Below, one piece after another: positions 34,359-45,612 of a DNA stretch of 64,000 nt. Source of the stretch: Byssochlamys sp. IMV 00236. Lineage: Eukaryota > Ascomycota > Eurotiomycetes > Eurotiales > Thermoascaceae. The position numbers and the translations under genes are program-made. The notes beneath the pieces are model-generated. The model was not told where the DNA came from. It did no database searches and saw only the letters and a list, made by a program, of their open reading frames with translations. The stretch's first letter is position 1. Each line of letters begins with the position of its first letter. The stretch is from assembly GCA_001931875.2 (NCBI GenBank), contig MSJH02000637.1:1-64000 (forward strand), written 5' to 3'.

Positions 34359-34784
34359 CGGGATACGCCGAGGCACATTCTTAGAAGGTTCTACGCCGCG
34401 CTCTTTTCATCGCCATGTCATATAGCAACTATTATGCTTCATGCTTAAGGTTGACAGATGGTCGCTGGGAACCAAACAGTCTCTTGGATATCTATACTGC
34501 TTGTTTCGAGTCTGCATGTTGGTAGAAAACAGAGCGGTATTCAGCCATCATCGGAGGTGATCATAATTCAAGTCACATCAATTCTCAATTGCCGGAACTC
34601 CGTTTATCCACTCACTCGCTCAGAGTATGAAGAATTCCCCCACCGGAGCATGTAACCCAGATAAGCTTTCATGTACTGTACAAATCGATCCACGTAGGCA
34701 GGTATATTGCAATGGAAGGATGGCTGAAGATAGCCAGTTTCCCGCTTGTCGATAAATCTCATCCGCAACCGTCCAAGAATGATC
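34359..34784. other. Intergenic between convergent genes
   Basis: About 430 bp between two stop codons facing each other. Only 3' UTRs are expected. Confidence 0.5.
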
Positions 34785-35320
34785 TTAGAAACCAGGGGGG
34801 TTCAGTCGCTGGCTCACGCGAGTCCACTTGGGGAGCTCTGTATGGAAAAGATGCAGTCAGCAATCCACGCTTTTATTGGGGGTCAATAGCATCCGCAACC
34901 GGGAAGTACGCACTGTGGATTCCCTTCCGATACTTCTTCTCCTTCTTATCAAAGATCGTATACTTGTCCTTGGGCACCATTTCCTCCTCTCGGGGCATCT
35001 CAGCGTACCACCGCTCCACGGCCTTGGTCGTCAAACCGCCATTCCGCTGCAGCGCAGCGCTGACAGTGTCCACGACGCGGTCGACGGCACGGAGACGCTT
35101 GCGTTGTCGTGCCTTTTGCGGACGGGAGAGCCGCCACGGGATTTTCCTATTCAAGAGCGGTTAGTGATCATGCTGTGTGGCTTCTATACCGTCGTGCGCT
35201 TCTGTGATGAGGCGGTTTGCAGCATGGAAGTTTTGCTTCGGAATGGCGACACGGGGAGGGTACAACTGGAAGAACATACCAGAGGAGACCTCCCAACAGC
35301 GGAGACGTAGGCTTGAACAT
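34785..35320 (-). CDS. mrpl31: Mitochondrial large-subunit ribosomal protein mL60 (MRPL31)
   Basis: Three exons, 35320-35280, 35146-34914 and 34837-34785, with introns of 133 and 76 bp; 108 aa. The joined protein begins MFKPTSPLLGGLLWKIPWR, continues KARQRKRLRAVDRVVDTV, and ends KGIHKLPKWTRVSQRLNPPG plus Phe, which matches the fungal mL60 family along its length. It is a fungal-specific protein of the 54S mitochondrial ribosomal subunit. The last exon is 53 nt and is needed for the conserved C-terminus. The gene is divergent from tafazzin, another mitochondrial gene, over 518 bp. Confidence 0.94.
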
Positions 35321-35838
35321 TGTGCAGGCTGTCCCAACCGATAGGAGAGAAAAGAGCTTGGGTCTGTTCCGTGAAGCTGATCCTAAGGGTTCTTCGTTTT
35401 AGAGATGGCCGTGTTGCGGATGCTCCGAAGTTCTCGTGTTGGTCCGTGCACTCTTGGTCTCCGCGGGCGTTTCCTGTTCTTTAGTGCAAGTGGAGGAAAC
35501 TGGAGAAATACTATTAATACAGAGAGAGAGAGAGAGAAAAAGATTGGAAGAGGACTAACTGAGGCAAGTAGGTCTTCTCGGCTACAAACATACGCAGGAT
35601 AACCGCGGATCTTGACTTGGAAGACTCAGTTCACCACTTGTCCGGCCCACGTGCTTTTCGCCGGCTCCCCGTGGGCTTTCGCTATTAAGTATCTGATTGC
35701 TCCGCTTCGTTTCTCTCTTCTTTTGCTATCCTGCTCTGGTCTATTCTTCTCTCTACATCCTAGAGAGGCGCCGCCTCGACGCGTTTCTCGTCATTCTGGA
35801 CTGATACTCGTTCTCGGTTGTCTATGGAGATTCGATAG
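35321..35838. promoter_or_regulatory. Divergent promoter shared by mL60 and tafazzin genes
   Basis: 518 bp between start codons on opposite strands. It holds an AG dinucleotide run at 35521-35538 and an ATTGG (reverse CCAAT) at 35543-35547, a candidate HAP/CBC site. Co-regulation of two mitochondrial genes is plausible but inferred. Confidence 0.5.
35521..35538. repeat. AG microsatellite
   Basis: Run of nine AG-type dinucleotides in the divergent promoter region. Confidence 0.85.
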
Positions 35839-37264
35839 ATGCCCGAGCAGACGGCAATGCCTCTCGGGGCGACGACAGACAAGCCCTCCTCTTTATGGAG
35901 GGCTTGGTCCTCTGCGACCATGTTTGAGATCGGGGCACTATGTCGCGCCTTCCTACTCTACGCGAGCACCCCGGAGATCAATGGTTTGGAGTCATTCATG
36001 GAACTGCTTGACTCGCGGAGTGACCCGTCCAAGCGGACAAGGGGGTTGATTACAGGTACGGCTTGTCGCAATTGGACTTTTCTCTGTCGAAGGACGTTGT
36101 TGTGGGAACTGTCTGGTTTACTAACTGCTCGCGGATTATGATAGTGTCAAATCACATTAGCGTGTACGTACGTACGAGCAATCCTGACGCGAAGATGATT
36201 CCGACGGATGCGAAGAGAACAATAGTCGAAAGAGGACGAGACCAAGGCTAACTCTAATTGCGCGGGCGTATACTAGGATGGATGACCCGTTAATGTGGGG
36301 AGCGCTGCCTTTGCGATATCATTACGGTCTGCCATCTTGGAACAGACGATGGGCGTTTGGAAGCCACGATATTTGTTTCCAGAACAGGTAATTGGCCGCG
36401 TTGCGTGCGGATGTATGTACAATGAGCTTATCGTTGACGACTTGCGACTTTAGACCGCTGTCAGCCTTTTTCACCCTTGGCCAGGTTCTCCCAACGCATC
36501 GACTCGCGCACTCGCCGCATGGTGGAGTTGCTCAACCGACAGTGACGCAGGCGATACGATTGCTCTCGAAGGGACCGTTTCCTCCTGCCCCTCACGCTGC
36601 TGCGGCCGATCGGCAACACTGGAGCTTGCATAACGTCTGCGTCGATCCCTTCTCTGATTTACCGACAGCATATCATACTATGGGGGATGATTCGTACCTG
36701 GCGCCCTCTGCGTATGCGTGCAATTCGTACTCCTGGATTCACATTTTCCCAGAGGGCAAGGTGCATCAGGCGCCGCACAAGACAATGCGCTACTTCAAAT
36801 GGGGTGTCGCGCGATTGATCTTGGAATCCTCTGAATGCCCTGACGTGGTGCCCATCTGGCTCGAAGGCACGGATCAGGTCATGCCTGAAAGCCGGCAGTT
36901 CCCCCGTTTCCTCCCCAGGGCCTTCAAGAACATCAGCGTCACATTTGGACAGAAGGCGGACACTGAGGCTGTCTTTGGCGATCTGAGACGACGCTGGCAG
37001 AAATTGAAGGAGAAGTCGGTCAAGGCCAATGCCGGTCAGGAGCCACCGCTGGGTGTGCTCACCGATGATCTACTCCACGGCAAGGAAGCCGTGGAACTGC
37101 GCAAAGAATGCACAAAGAAGGTACGAGAACTCGTTCTGGAAGTGCGCAGATCGCGCAATCTACCAGACGAGGACCCGAAAGAGAGCCTGGTCGAGACTTG
37201 GATCCGTGAGGGGCCGAAACGAGAAGGGAAGATGAAGGATGAGTCGTGGGTCCGGGACGTGTAA
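35839..37264 (+). CDS. taz1: Tafazzin, cardiolipin-remodelling transacylase
   Basis: Four exons, 35839-36055, 36145-36163, 36277-36387 and 36454-37264; 385 aa. The acyltransferase motif HX4D is assembled across a 19-nt microexon: VSNHISV comes from the microexon and MDDP from exon 3 (His76, Asp81). Later motifs include the membrane-associated WAFGSHDICF segment and IHIFPEGKVHQAPHKTMRYFK in pieces, with the Glu-Gly-Lys typical of tafazzins. Tafazzin transfers acyl chains between phospholipids and monolysocardiolipin at mitochondrial membranes; loss in humans causes Barth syndrome. The Arg/Lys/Glu-rich C-terminal 90 residues are a fungal extension. Length fits fungal Taz1. Confidence 0.93.
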
Positions 37265-37608
37265 TTGTCTGAATGAATGTATTGTTCTATATAAGAAGAG
37301 TCTCCCTGTCAGAGCCTGATCATTGTACCTTTTGTCAGGATCGGGGTGGTGACTACAAAAGTGTCGATAGAAACTTTAGCCAGGAGTCAAGGAAATTCAG
37401 TGTACAGTACAGAAGCCATACTGCTCTCTTGCCTTGTTGCGTGGATATAGTGGGATATATAGTCAGCTTTGGTGGCGATAACGATAAACGATAAGCAACT
37501 CGTCTATCCCGCACTCGAGCTGAGCTGAGCTTCCCTCCGTCATCATCCCGCCGCGCGCATCACCGCACATCGCATTTCTGCTCTTAGCCCTCCCTTCCTA
37601 ACTTCTCT
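37265..37608. other. Intergenic, no gene seen
   Basis: About 340 bp between same-strand genes. Near the end it is CT-rich, as typical for Aspergillus promoters. Confidence 0.5.
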
Positions 37609-39303
37609 ATGCCGAAGAAGCATCAGAAATACTCGTCTATAAAGCCGACCAGCCTCCCTCATCACTCCCTCAGCCCAAGCAACCATACAACTCGCCATCA
37701 ACATGGCGCAAGCTCATCAACTCCAGAACCCTCGGTCAACGACCTCATCAACCATCTCCGTCGCACTCAGGTGTCGCAGTCCTCTTCCGGCGACGGCGCG
37801 GTCAGTTCGACACCTCGTGTAGTCCCTCGATCCGTCCATCCTTCGATACGAAATCTCCTCGAACTCCCAGAGACGCCTCCGCCGCGACCTCGTCCCAGCA
37901 CTCGTCGTGTTGGCGAGGCAAGGATTCGAAGAACGCCTGGTCCGCCTCCACCGTCGAGTTGGTTGCAAGGTTCCCAGTCGCGAAGCGATCAGATCAACCA
38001 TGAACGTCTTGGAATTCCTGCAGGAAGCGGCAGGGTGCTTTATCGCTTAGAAAGACTTCCGGGCGTGACGTTCCCCGCGAAGAATAGTCTTCAGCATGCG
38101 GTGCTCAAGTCTCTCGCTTCGAACTGGAACTGGCATCTTGATTACGATGGGGAGTTCCTGAATGAACTTCCCACGGGCATGAAGATGTTGCTACTTAGCT
38201 ACATCGCGGTGTATGCGAATGATGAACAGTCTCCGAGAAATCGAGGACAGGGTCTTCGTCCGTTGTTTTGTGGAAAGGAAGAGGGGCATGAGTGGTTAGA
38301 GCAGGATCGTGAAGTTATGCGATTGGATATGAGCACTGCTTTGGGGAACTGGATCAGTTTTAAGCAGCTGAATGCTGAATTGGTGGTTTCGTCGTCGTCC
38401 AGGGAAGCTTTATCGTCTGTGACCAAAGCGGATGATAATGTCCCGTCATCGTGGGATGCTGAAGTAGAGGAGGAATCAGATGCGCCTCCTACCCCATCAT
38501 TGCTCAAGTCGCCTGTCCAGACACTCCTCCGCTTCGAGAATCTCAGGTTCCTCTCCCTGGCGCATCCAAACCCAGCTAGCGCTAGCTGGGTATCCCTCCT
38601 CAATCTCTTATCCCACTTGTCTACTCTCACCCATCTATCTCTCGCTCACTGGCCAGTCCCAACCCTCACGCCTAACGCTATGAATTCACGCATCAGACAC
38701 GCAACACATAGATCCCTCACCTTCTCGTACGGAGGCACGGATGCATATTCTGCCCTCGAGAACAACTGGGCTGAGGCATCCTCCGTCCTCCGAAAGCTAT
38801 CTAGAGCAACATATTGTCTGAAATGGCTCGACCTCGAAGGCTGCGGCGAGTGGTTCGGTGCCTTAAGCTGGGACGGCATCGGACCAGCTGGCGAGATCTA
38901 TACCTCGCCAGGCCCAGAGTGGAACGCTTCCTGGAGAAACGTGGAATGGGTCGGTCTTGGACCCGGCTGGTTACCTGGAGGACAAGATTCAGGAGAATAT
39001 GGTACTTCGCCGTCAAAGTCGCTCCATGCGTCTATTCACTCACCTATCTCTCCATCGAACTTGCCTGATCCTGATCCTGATCCTGCTCTGAGTTGGAACG
39101 TAGAAGAGGAGCGGGAAAAGTATAGACGCGCAAAAGAAATGGAGGCGTATCGGAATATATTAGATAGAGCGAAACGGGTACAAGAACATATTAGACGGGT
39201 TAGGAGAGAAGAGAAAGGGAAATGGGTCCATGTCTCCTTTGGTGGAGATGGAGCGGAGGAGAGAGCTATGCTTAAGAAGGCTGGTATTGAGGTTGGGTTT
39301 TAG
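37609..39303 (+). CDS. LRR-like fungal protein of unknown function
   Basis: Single exon, 564 aa. The first 130 residues are disordered, with Pro-rich stretches. The central region (about 140-245) is folded. Residues about 300-450 carry leucine-rich-repeat-like pieces: LRFENLRFLSLAHPNP, LLSHLSTLTHLSLAHWPVP and CLKWLDLEGCGEWFG, which have the LxxLxLxx spacing. A DPDPDPD run follows, then a charged helix and a closing segment GKWVHVSFGGDG. I know similar proteins only as hypothetical in other Eurotiales. The perfect palindrome at 38571-38590 lies in the coding region. Role unknown. Confidence 0.82.
   Translation: MPKKHQKYSSIKPTSLPHHSLSPSNHTTRHQHGASSSTPEPSVNDLINHLRRTQVSQSSSGDGAVSSTPRVVPRSVHPSIRNLLELPETPPPRPRPSTRRVGEARIRRTPGPPPPSSWLQGSQSRSDQINHERLGIPAGSGRVLYRLERLPGVTFPAKNSLQHAVLKSLASNWNWHLDYDGEFLNELPTGMKMLLLSYIAVYANDEQSPRNRGQGLRPLFCGKEEGHEWLEQDREVMRLDMSTALGNWISFKQLNAELVVSSSSREALSSVTKADDNVPSSWDAEVEEESDAPPTPSLLKSPVQTLLRFENLRFLSLAHPNPASASWVSLLNLLSHLSTLTHLSLAHWPVPTLTPNAMNSRIRHATHRSLTFSYGGTDAYSALENNWAEASSVLRKLSRATYCLKWLDLEGCGEWFGALSWDGIGPAGEIYTSPGPEWNASWRNVEWVGLGPGWLPGGQDSGEYGTSPSKSLHASIHSPISPSNLPDPDPDPALSWNVEEEREKYRRAKEMEAYRNILDRAKRVQEHIRRVRREEKGKWVHVSFGGDGAEERAMLKKAGIEVGF
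38571..38590. repeat. Perfect 20-bp palindrome in the coding region
   Basis: CCCAGCTAGCGCTAGCTGGG is its own reverse complement. It encodes NPASASW inside the LRR-like gene. Confidence 0.9.
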
Positions 39304-39545
39304 ACTCTACTTGGGTATATATACTACGTTGCCTGATCCGGCATGTCCTCTCGATTCTTTTTTCATATGGCAGGATTATATATATTGTAGATAGAAAAAA
39401 AAAATACATAGCACGAAGAGATTCACATTGTCATTTACGTCCAGAAATAAATACACTCCCATATAAAGCAGTATCTACATACATACTATACTCCATAGCA
39501 ATAAGAATCTATGAACACACAAAGCCATGGTATCACTTAATGCTT
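39304..39545. other. Intergenic between convergent genes
   Basis: 242 bp of AT-rich 3' region with a poly-A run at 39395-39403; nothing else seen. Confidence 0.4.
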
Positions 39546-41575
39546 TTATTTCCGCCCCTTCGCATTAAACGTCTTCAACGGATCAACCTTTCCACCTGGC
39601 TTTCTGCCTTTACCTCTACCGCGATTTCGGTCTCTGGCCTTACGGATGCGGTTCTCGTTCGATTTGTTGAAGCCGACGTATCCGACATCTTCGCTGGTGA
39701 GGCCCTTCTTTCCCTTCGCGGGGAGTAGATACTCCGGGACGTGCTTGAGATGGGGCTGCACACGCGCAGCGCGCAGCTCGCCGTCGTGACGGAGATGGCG
39801 GAGCTCTTCGGGGTTTTCTTCGAAATGACGCTTGAGTTTCTCGCTCTTGATTAGCTCCTGGCGGATTTCGCGAGCTCGTGCTTCCTGGATAGCGAGTCGG
39901 GTGACGGCGCGCAGGGCATCTGTCATTCGGTACCGGAAGGCATCCACCTGCTTCATTTCGAAGTGATAGGGCTTGACTTCGTAGCCAAGCTTGGCTTGTC
40001 GCTTGATGATCTTGGCTAGGACGGCCTCGTCGTGCTTCGCGGGCGGGTAGCTTGTGGGTTTGTGCTTGCCGTAGAGGTTGGATGGGATAACAAAGGAGAG
40101 GGCCATGCCGGTCTTGCCAGCTCGGCCGGTACGGCCGATACGATGGGTATAGGATTTGGAGGTGGAGGGGAGGTCGAAATTGAGGACACAAGCGACATTC
40201 TGGAAGTCGATTCCACGAGAAATACCGTAGTCCTTTTGTTTGGGTGTCACTTTCCGGCGTTTCTCAGAACGAGTCGTCTCCTCCTGAACTTCGTCCTCAC
40301 TCGAGTCGAGTGGTTCAGCGTCTGCCACTTCCTTGTCCGCGGTCTTGTCATCTTCCGCCTCGTTTTCTCCCGACTCTGACTTTCGCGACTTCTTGGAGTG
40401 TTTCGAACCAAGGACTTCTTGCTCATCGGCAGCAATAATGATATCATAGATGCCCTTGTTGAATTCCTGCACGACGTGTATTCTCGAGTTGACCGGCAGC
40501 TCTGAGTTAAGCACGCAGCTCTTGATACCGAATTGTTCAAGGAACAGCTTCACACGGTAGCACCGGTCGACATCACCAACGAAAATGATACATTTTCCCT
40601 TGATAAGCTGAAGCTTGAAAATGACGTAGGTCAGGAGGAACTTTTCGTCTTCCGCGCATCTAGGAGACATTAGTGAAAGTGTCAACATAGGAGGTGTAGG
40701 TTGGACTTATTACCTGACAGCAAATTGGCTGACACCAGCGCCTTCATCCTCTTTCTCCTGCAGTTTGAGGATAACAGGGTTCCGACAGAATAGGCCCTTT
40801 AGAGTATCCACCTCTGATGTAAGGGTCGCGCTCATCAGGAATGTCTGCACACCACGGGGAACTGCCTTGGCGAGAGCGTTGATGTCATCTTCGTAGCCGT
40901 AAGATAGAACCAGATCCGCCTCGTCGATGACCAAGTGAGAAAGAGTCTCCAGCGACAGTGCGGAGCTGTTGAGATTCGATATGACACGGGCCGGCGTAGA
41001 GATCACGATATCCGGAAAATCAGCCAGCATCGCTCGTTGCACAGCATCCGAGACCTTCTGAGCAAGGTTGACGGAGCGAACATCCTTTCCGCAGAACGAG
41101 GTAAATTTCGTGACCACATGCTGGACCTGTTCTGAGAGCTCTCTCGTCGGGACCAGGATAAGTGCGGAGGTAGCTTTCAAGGAGGGATCATTCTGGCCAT
41201 AGTTAGATATGATTCGTAAAGCACAAGTCTCGTAGTAAGGTACTCACGGATTTCTTCTGGAGGATTGTCTGCAAGATCGGCAGAACATACGCAGCGGTTT
41301 TTCCAGAGCCAGTTTTTGCGCGAGCTGCATACGTCAGCACTTCAAACCTATACAACAATTAGACAACAGAGGAACGTACCCAGGATATCCTTTCCTTCAA
41401 GTGCTAGAGGAATCGCCTCAGCCTGAACGAGAGTCGGCTTCGTGAACTTTTCTTTTATCAAGGCTTGGCGCAGCCGGGGATCGAGGTTCAGTTTTTCAAA
41501 ATCGGCTTTCTTGTTACTTTCGCCCTCTGCGACTTCGGGCGAGGGCACATCGTTGGCATCCAGCTTGCGCTTCAT
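39546..41575 (-). CDS. dbp9: DEAD-box RNA helicase DBP9 (ribosome biogenesis)
   Basis: Four exons, 41575-41380, 41324-41248, 41192-40714 and 40659-39546, with introns of 54-55 bp; 621 aa. Motifs in order: Q motif [15 protein letters not shown]...PTLVQ, motif I AKTGSGKT (across the first intron), Ia PTRELSEQ, Ib STPAR, II DEAD at about 181-184, [25 protein letters not shown] and [13 protein letters not shown] long acidic and Lys-rich insert ([11 protein letters not shown] and on) lies between the Rec A2 strands, which is typical for DBP9. The C-terminus is Arg/Gly/Lys-rich. DBP9 acts in the nucleolus in early 60S subunit maturation. Confidence 0.95.
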
Positions 41576-42249
41576 GATTGCAAGCAATGCAATGCTAGAG
41601 AAAAGATAGTGGTCCTGGGTAGATGTCGATGTATCTCGAGTTGGTCCGCCCAGAAAGTTTCCCAGAGATGGAAAATCTTTCGGGCCGGTTGATTTTCCGG
41701 TTGCACCCGCCTTTAGCGTCGCGTTTTCTCCACCCTGCAAGTATTTGGAGTACTTCGTGGAAGGCTCGCTTTTATACGACTTTTACTTGACGGTATTATT
41801 AGATTAGAGCAGGGTAGATAATATATACCCTGCTGGAAAAGCAAAGAATGATACATTATCAACTACAATCCTCAAGTCTGCCACTTCGAAGGAATTCCGC
41901 CAGCCACAGCCAAGCCACAGCATAACTATCAAATACAGACATATCGTCTGGATGGGTCGGTCAGGAGGTGACTTCTTTTTATTGAACAAACGAAAGGCTC
42001 ACTATTTTCTAGGGATAATTAAGATGGAAATGCACTGAGTATTTGCGCTCTCTAATATTGATAGATTTCGTTAAGGAGTAATAATAGGTCGTAAACCCGG
42101 CATGCGCGGGTTTCCATCTAGGTACATCGTGGTCACTTAAAGATGCTGAACTTCGTAGGTCTCCATCCTTTCTTCGTCTCATAGTGCTAGCAGCCAGCAT
42201 GGTATCATTGTCATCTGATGATACTCTTGTCATTACCCCGACTTTGGGG
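41576..42249. other. Intergenic, no gene seen
   Basis: About 670 bp containing the DBP9 promoter and the 3' region of the PhyH gene. No supportable gene. Confidence 0.5.
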
Positions 42250-43282
42250 TTACTTGAGCAGCTTTCTCTCCCCGGCAATGCTCCACTCCGGTAAGCCCTC
42301 CGGTCTCCCTAGAGAATTCAATGTCTTCTGCTCAACCAGACTGAACTTCCCATCGCGTCTTCTGTAGTTAAATGGTTCTTTCAACGCGACTGGGGGATTC
42401 GTGATGATCCGGATATTCTGTAGCAGGTTCTTGGAGATGGAATGGACCATGAATGGATGTAACAAGTAGACATCACCGGCTTTGCCGGTTAGCTCATGGA
42501 AAGAGCTATCTCGCGTGGTATTTGGATCTCGGATCCAGGCATCGTATATATCCTCATATCTGTCCCTCTCTTCATTCGATACGCCCTGCGGAACGAGGAA
42601 AGGATCTGTTCCTGCCGGATGGTCGTACTATAAACGGTTCAGCATCCAAATATTCAAGATCACCGTGGCAGAAAGTGATGCAGAGGGAAAAAGAACTTAC
42701 CAGATGCTTCGCTACCGCGCCAATGCCATCAGTGCATATGGCCGTGCCACCACCTTTCTCAGGAATATCAGTGAACAGCGGTACCACCAGGAGAGCCTGC
42801 TCTGGAGAATCCAAAAAGTGAGTGAAAAAATCTCCATCGACGTGCCATTGCTCCAACTTTCGTAGATCTAATTTATCTGCCGGGTTGTAATCTGGTCTGC
42901 CCAAGTTCAGAATAAACGCGTCCGACCAGCTCTTGCACCAATCCACTAGGCGATCTTCACCTCCCACCAACTCACATATCGCATAATGTGCCTTTGGAGC
43001 GAATTCTTTGATGCTGATATATTTCTCTCCTGGCATGTGGATGGTTTCGGAATGCCAGGTAGATTTATCGTTGGGGTTAATCCCCAGACGTGTCCAGACT
43101 GAGGATGAGAATTGTGCAGCGGCTTCGCGGGAAAAACACCCTGGGATTTTAATAAAGCCGTGCTCTAACCAATGGGCCTTCTGGGCGTCGGACAGGGAGT
43201 ATGGAGTGTCTTTGTTGGATTCCGATCTGGAGCTGGAACTTGTTCCGTTGCTTCCTTTCAAGATACGCCAGAGTCTGGTCAT
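42250..43282 (-). CDS. Phytanoyl-CoA dioxygenase (PhyH) family protein
   Basis: Two exons, 43282-42701 and 42627-42250, joined in phase 0 over a 73-bp intron (GTAAGT...ATAG); 319 aa. It is an Fe(II)/2-oxoglutarate oxygenase: metal ligands WHVDGDFF (His147, Asp149) and distal GDVYLLHPFMVHS (His256), with Arg of NIRIITNPP as the likely 2-oxoglutarate anchor. The family includes phytanoyl-CoA hydroxylase and many secondary-metabolism oxygenases. Nothing in the neighbourhood points to a pathway; substrate unknown. The N-terminal 30 residues are Ser-rich, with no targeting signal recognised. Confidence 0.88.
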
Positions 43283-44445
43283 TTTGACTACTCCCTCGCC
43301 GTTAACTTCGATTTAAAGATAATATGGAGTAAGGGTTGATGAAAAAGAATGGTACGACTGAGCCCGTGTCGAGGATTGGATAGTTGGAAATAGATCTACA
43401 ATCGATGGTATTATAGACACATGCAGTCGTGGATGCCACCAGCGGAAAGAGAGCTTGAGGTCGCTCTATTCCTAAACGGGAAGCCCCGACATAGAACATC
43501 GGAAGTATATCACCTCTTGTAGTTATTTCTATCAAAACGGCCGTTAATATCAACTACGACAAGCTTTCAACAACATATTATCCGCACAAGAATAGTATTA
43601 AAAGTTCTAAAACATCCTACCAGATACGCAGAAAGCCTCTTAGCCCTACGCATACCTACAAATACCGAATTCAAACAGAAGTTCTCTTTCTCATTTTTCC
43701 ATACTAATCCTGTATGTATGTATATTGAAGGCTCTCGGAATAGTAAAGACTCATAACTTATGCATCTTGAGAACATGGAAGTTTCCATTCGTAAGGGGCA
43801 TACACACCTTCTCTCGTTCTATAGAGCAGAGGAGATATACCGTATGTCTTATTATATATTTCGTGGCTATTGCTGTAATTGTAACATGTACATTTTCTCA
43901 TTGTCATTCTTATTCGGGGTTTACTCTAATACGAACCTGGATTTCAAGTCATACCCATACCCATACGTATCGTATCAACTCATACTTACTGAAAGCAACT
44001 AAACGCTCTACGTAGGCGAAGTAGACAGACTAGAAATACATACGAATCCTCAACGCCGCAATTTCACATACGTACGTACATACATGCATCCATAAGGGAT
44101 TAGATTGAATAATGGCGAATAGAAAATCATGCATGATATTCGAAAGTAGAAAACCAGTTTACCGACCCGTCGCATGTTCTGTTCAGTATTCCATTCCACC
44201 CTATCCTGGCCTATCCTATCCTATCCTAATCCGGTCCGTTCCGTTCAATTCAGATTTCAGATGTTGCGTTCCGATTCGTTTCCCGTCGCTCATTATATGG
44301 TTTCATTTCTGCATTTACAGTGTAGAAGGCATGCCTATCCCGATCTGAGAGGGAAATGCGTGCTGGGACGGAGCCCGAAGAGCAATTTAATCAAGTAAAA
44401 TCACAGCCTAAGTCGACGCCAGTTGAAGAAAAAACAAAGGAAGTT
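43283..44445. other. Intergenic, no gene seen
   Basis: 1.16 kb of AT-rich sequence. It contains ACGTACGTACATACATG runs near 44070-44092 and TATCC pentanucleotide copies at 44202-44229. It is probably the PhyH promoter and the 3' region of the next gene. Confidence 0.5.
44202..44232. repeat. TATCC pentanucleotide microsatellite
   Basis: Four to five TATCC units with one interruption. A related GGATA/GGACA tract occurs at 49711-49740. Confidence 0.7.
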
Positions 44446-45612
44446 TTATCTTCTCCGGCTATACTCGCCGTCGCTGTCGCTCAGGCTGTCTCTGCGAGTG
44501 CTGCGTCCATCGCGACGGTAGCCCTTGCTCAGAGCTGGGAGAGGATGGTGGTAGCTCTTGGTGCCGGTTTCCTCAGTCTCGGCGGCAGAGTACTGATATT
44601 CCGAATAAGAGGGCGCAGACGAGAAGTCGAGCGGCTCGTGGTAGTTGCCCACAGACGAACGTTCCCGCTTACGGGGGCTGCTGTGACGGGACGAGGGATG
44701 GGCACGGGATCGTTCGCCATCTCGACGTTCCCGCCGACGGTGCTGACGACGGGTCGAGTGACGATCCCGGTCCCGACGAGAATACTCCTCTGGCGCTGCC
44801 CGACTGAGAACATCCTCACTCCCTGCTTCGAACGAGAAACCAGAGGGGTTGCGGTTGCGTCGCTGTTCTTGGCGGTAGGCAAAGTCACGCGACTCAGTCA
44901 TTTCGCTCGAGTTGTATTCACTAGGAGCCGTTGGCGTGTAGTCGCTGCCGTGATATGTGCCTTCAGGCTCCTGGTTGAGACCACCGACACGAGCTGGCTT
45001 CTCACGACGATAAGCGCGCACATCCTCATCCGCTTCTCCTTCCCACTTCTCCTCCTTGCGCCTACGCAGAAGCTTCATCTTAGCGGTCTCCTTGAGATTG
45101 CGCTTCTTGCGCGGCTTCTCTTCCGTCACTTCAGTCGCCGTCTCTGTCATCGCTGCGCTGTCTGTGACCGTCCATGCGTCGTCGTAGTCGCTGTAACCTC
45201 TACCCACGACACTGCCGCCACCAAGTTTAGTACTCTTGGTAGCATTACTAAGGGTTCTCCCATCAGGGCCCTTGCGTCGTAGAACTGTCGACTTGTACTC
45301 ATCCCAATCACCCTTCCGCCAGACGAACCCGCCATTCTTCGCCCAGAAGAAGAACCAAATCGCCCCCAATACGAAGCCTGCTCCGATGACGGCAAAGACA
45401 GCCTGGATAACATGCATGTTGACGTCTTGTGGAGGTATTGCTCCTTTCCCGGGACTGACATGCGTCGTCGACGCAGATCGCGGCGCTATGAGAAGATTAT
45501 GTTCCTCCACCGGGACGGGATCCGGTGACGATTGAGAAACATCACGTCTGTCAAGAAACAGTGATGACCCAACCATCCCGGGGATGTCCCCTACCAGCTG
45601 GACTGGCGGCAT
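44446..45612 (-). CDS. Single-pass membrane protein with long charged cytosolic tail
   Basis: Single exon, 388 aa from the ATG at 45612. Residues about 67-90 form one membrane helix (MHVIQAVFAVIGAGFVLGAI and WFFFW), followed by a conserved-looking block KNGGFVWRKGDWDEYKSTVL. The remaining 280 residues are disordered and rich in Arg, Glu, Ser and Tyr, with SDYDDAW and RRDRDRHSTRRQHRRRERR stretches. No signal peptide is evident, so the first 66 residues would be lumenal or extracellular and the tail cytosolic. I know this layout from conserved hypothetical proteins of Aspergillus; no function is known to me. A 308-codon antisense frame on the plus strand is a shadow of its biased codons. Confidence 0.82.
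   Translation of the reverse strand: MPPVQLVGDIPGMVGSSLFLDRRDVSQSSPDPVPVEEHNLLIAPRSASTTHVSPGKGAIPPQDVNMHVIQAVFAVIGAGFVLGAIWFFFWAKNGGFVWRKGDWDEYKSTVLRRKGPDGRTLSNATKSTKLGGGSVVGRGYSDYDDAWTVTDSAAMTETATEVTEEKPRKKRNLKETAKMKLLRRRKEEKWEGEADEDVRAYRREKPARVGGLNQEPEGTYHGSDYTPTAPSEYNSSEMTESRDFAYRQEQRRNRNPSGFSFEAGSEDVLSRAAPEEYSRRDRDRHSTRRQHRRRERRDGERSRAHPSSRHSSPRKRERSSVGNYHEPLDFSSAPSYSEYQYSAAETEETGTKSYHHPLPALSKGYRRDGRSTRRDSLSDSDGEYSRRR

Noticed and set aside
44356..45282. 308-codon open frame on the plus strand
   Set aside because: It lies antisense within the 388-aa membrane-protein gene and reads as a low-information mirror of its Arg/Ser/Glu codons. The minus frame has a clear membrane helix and a natural start.
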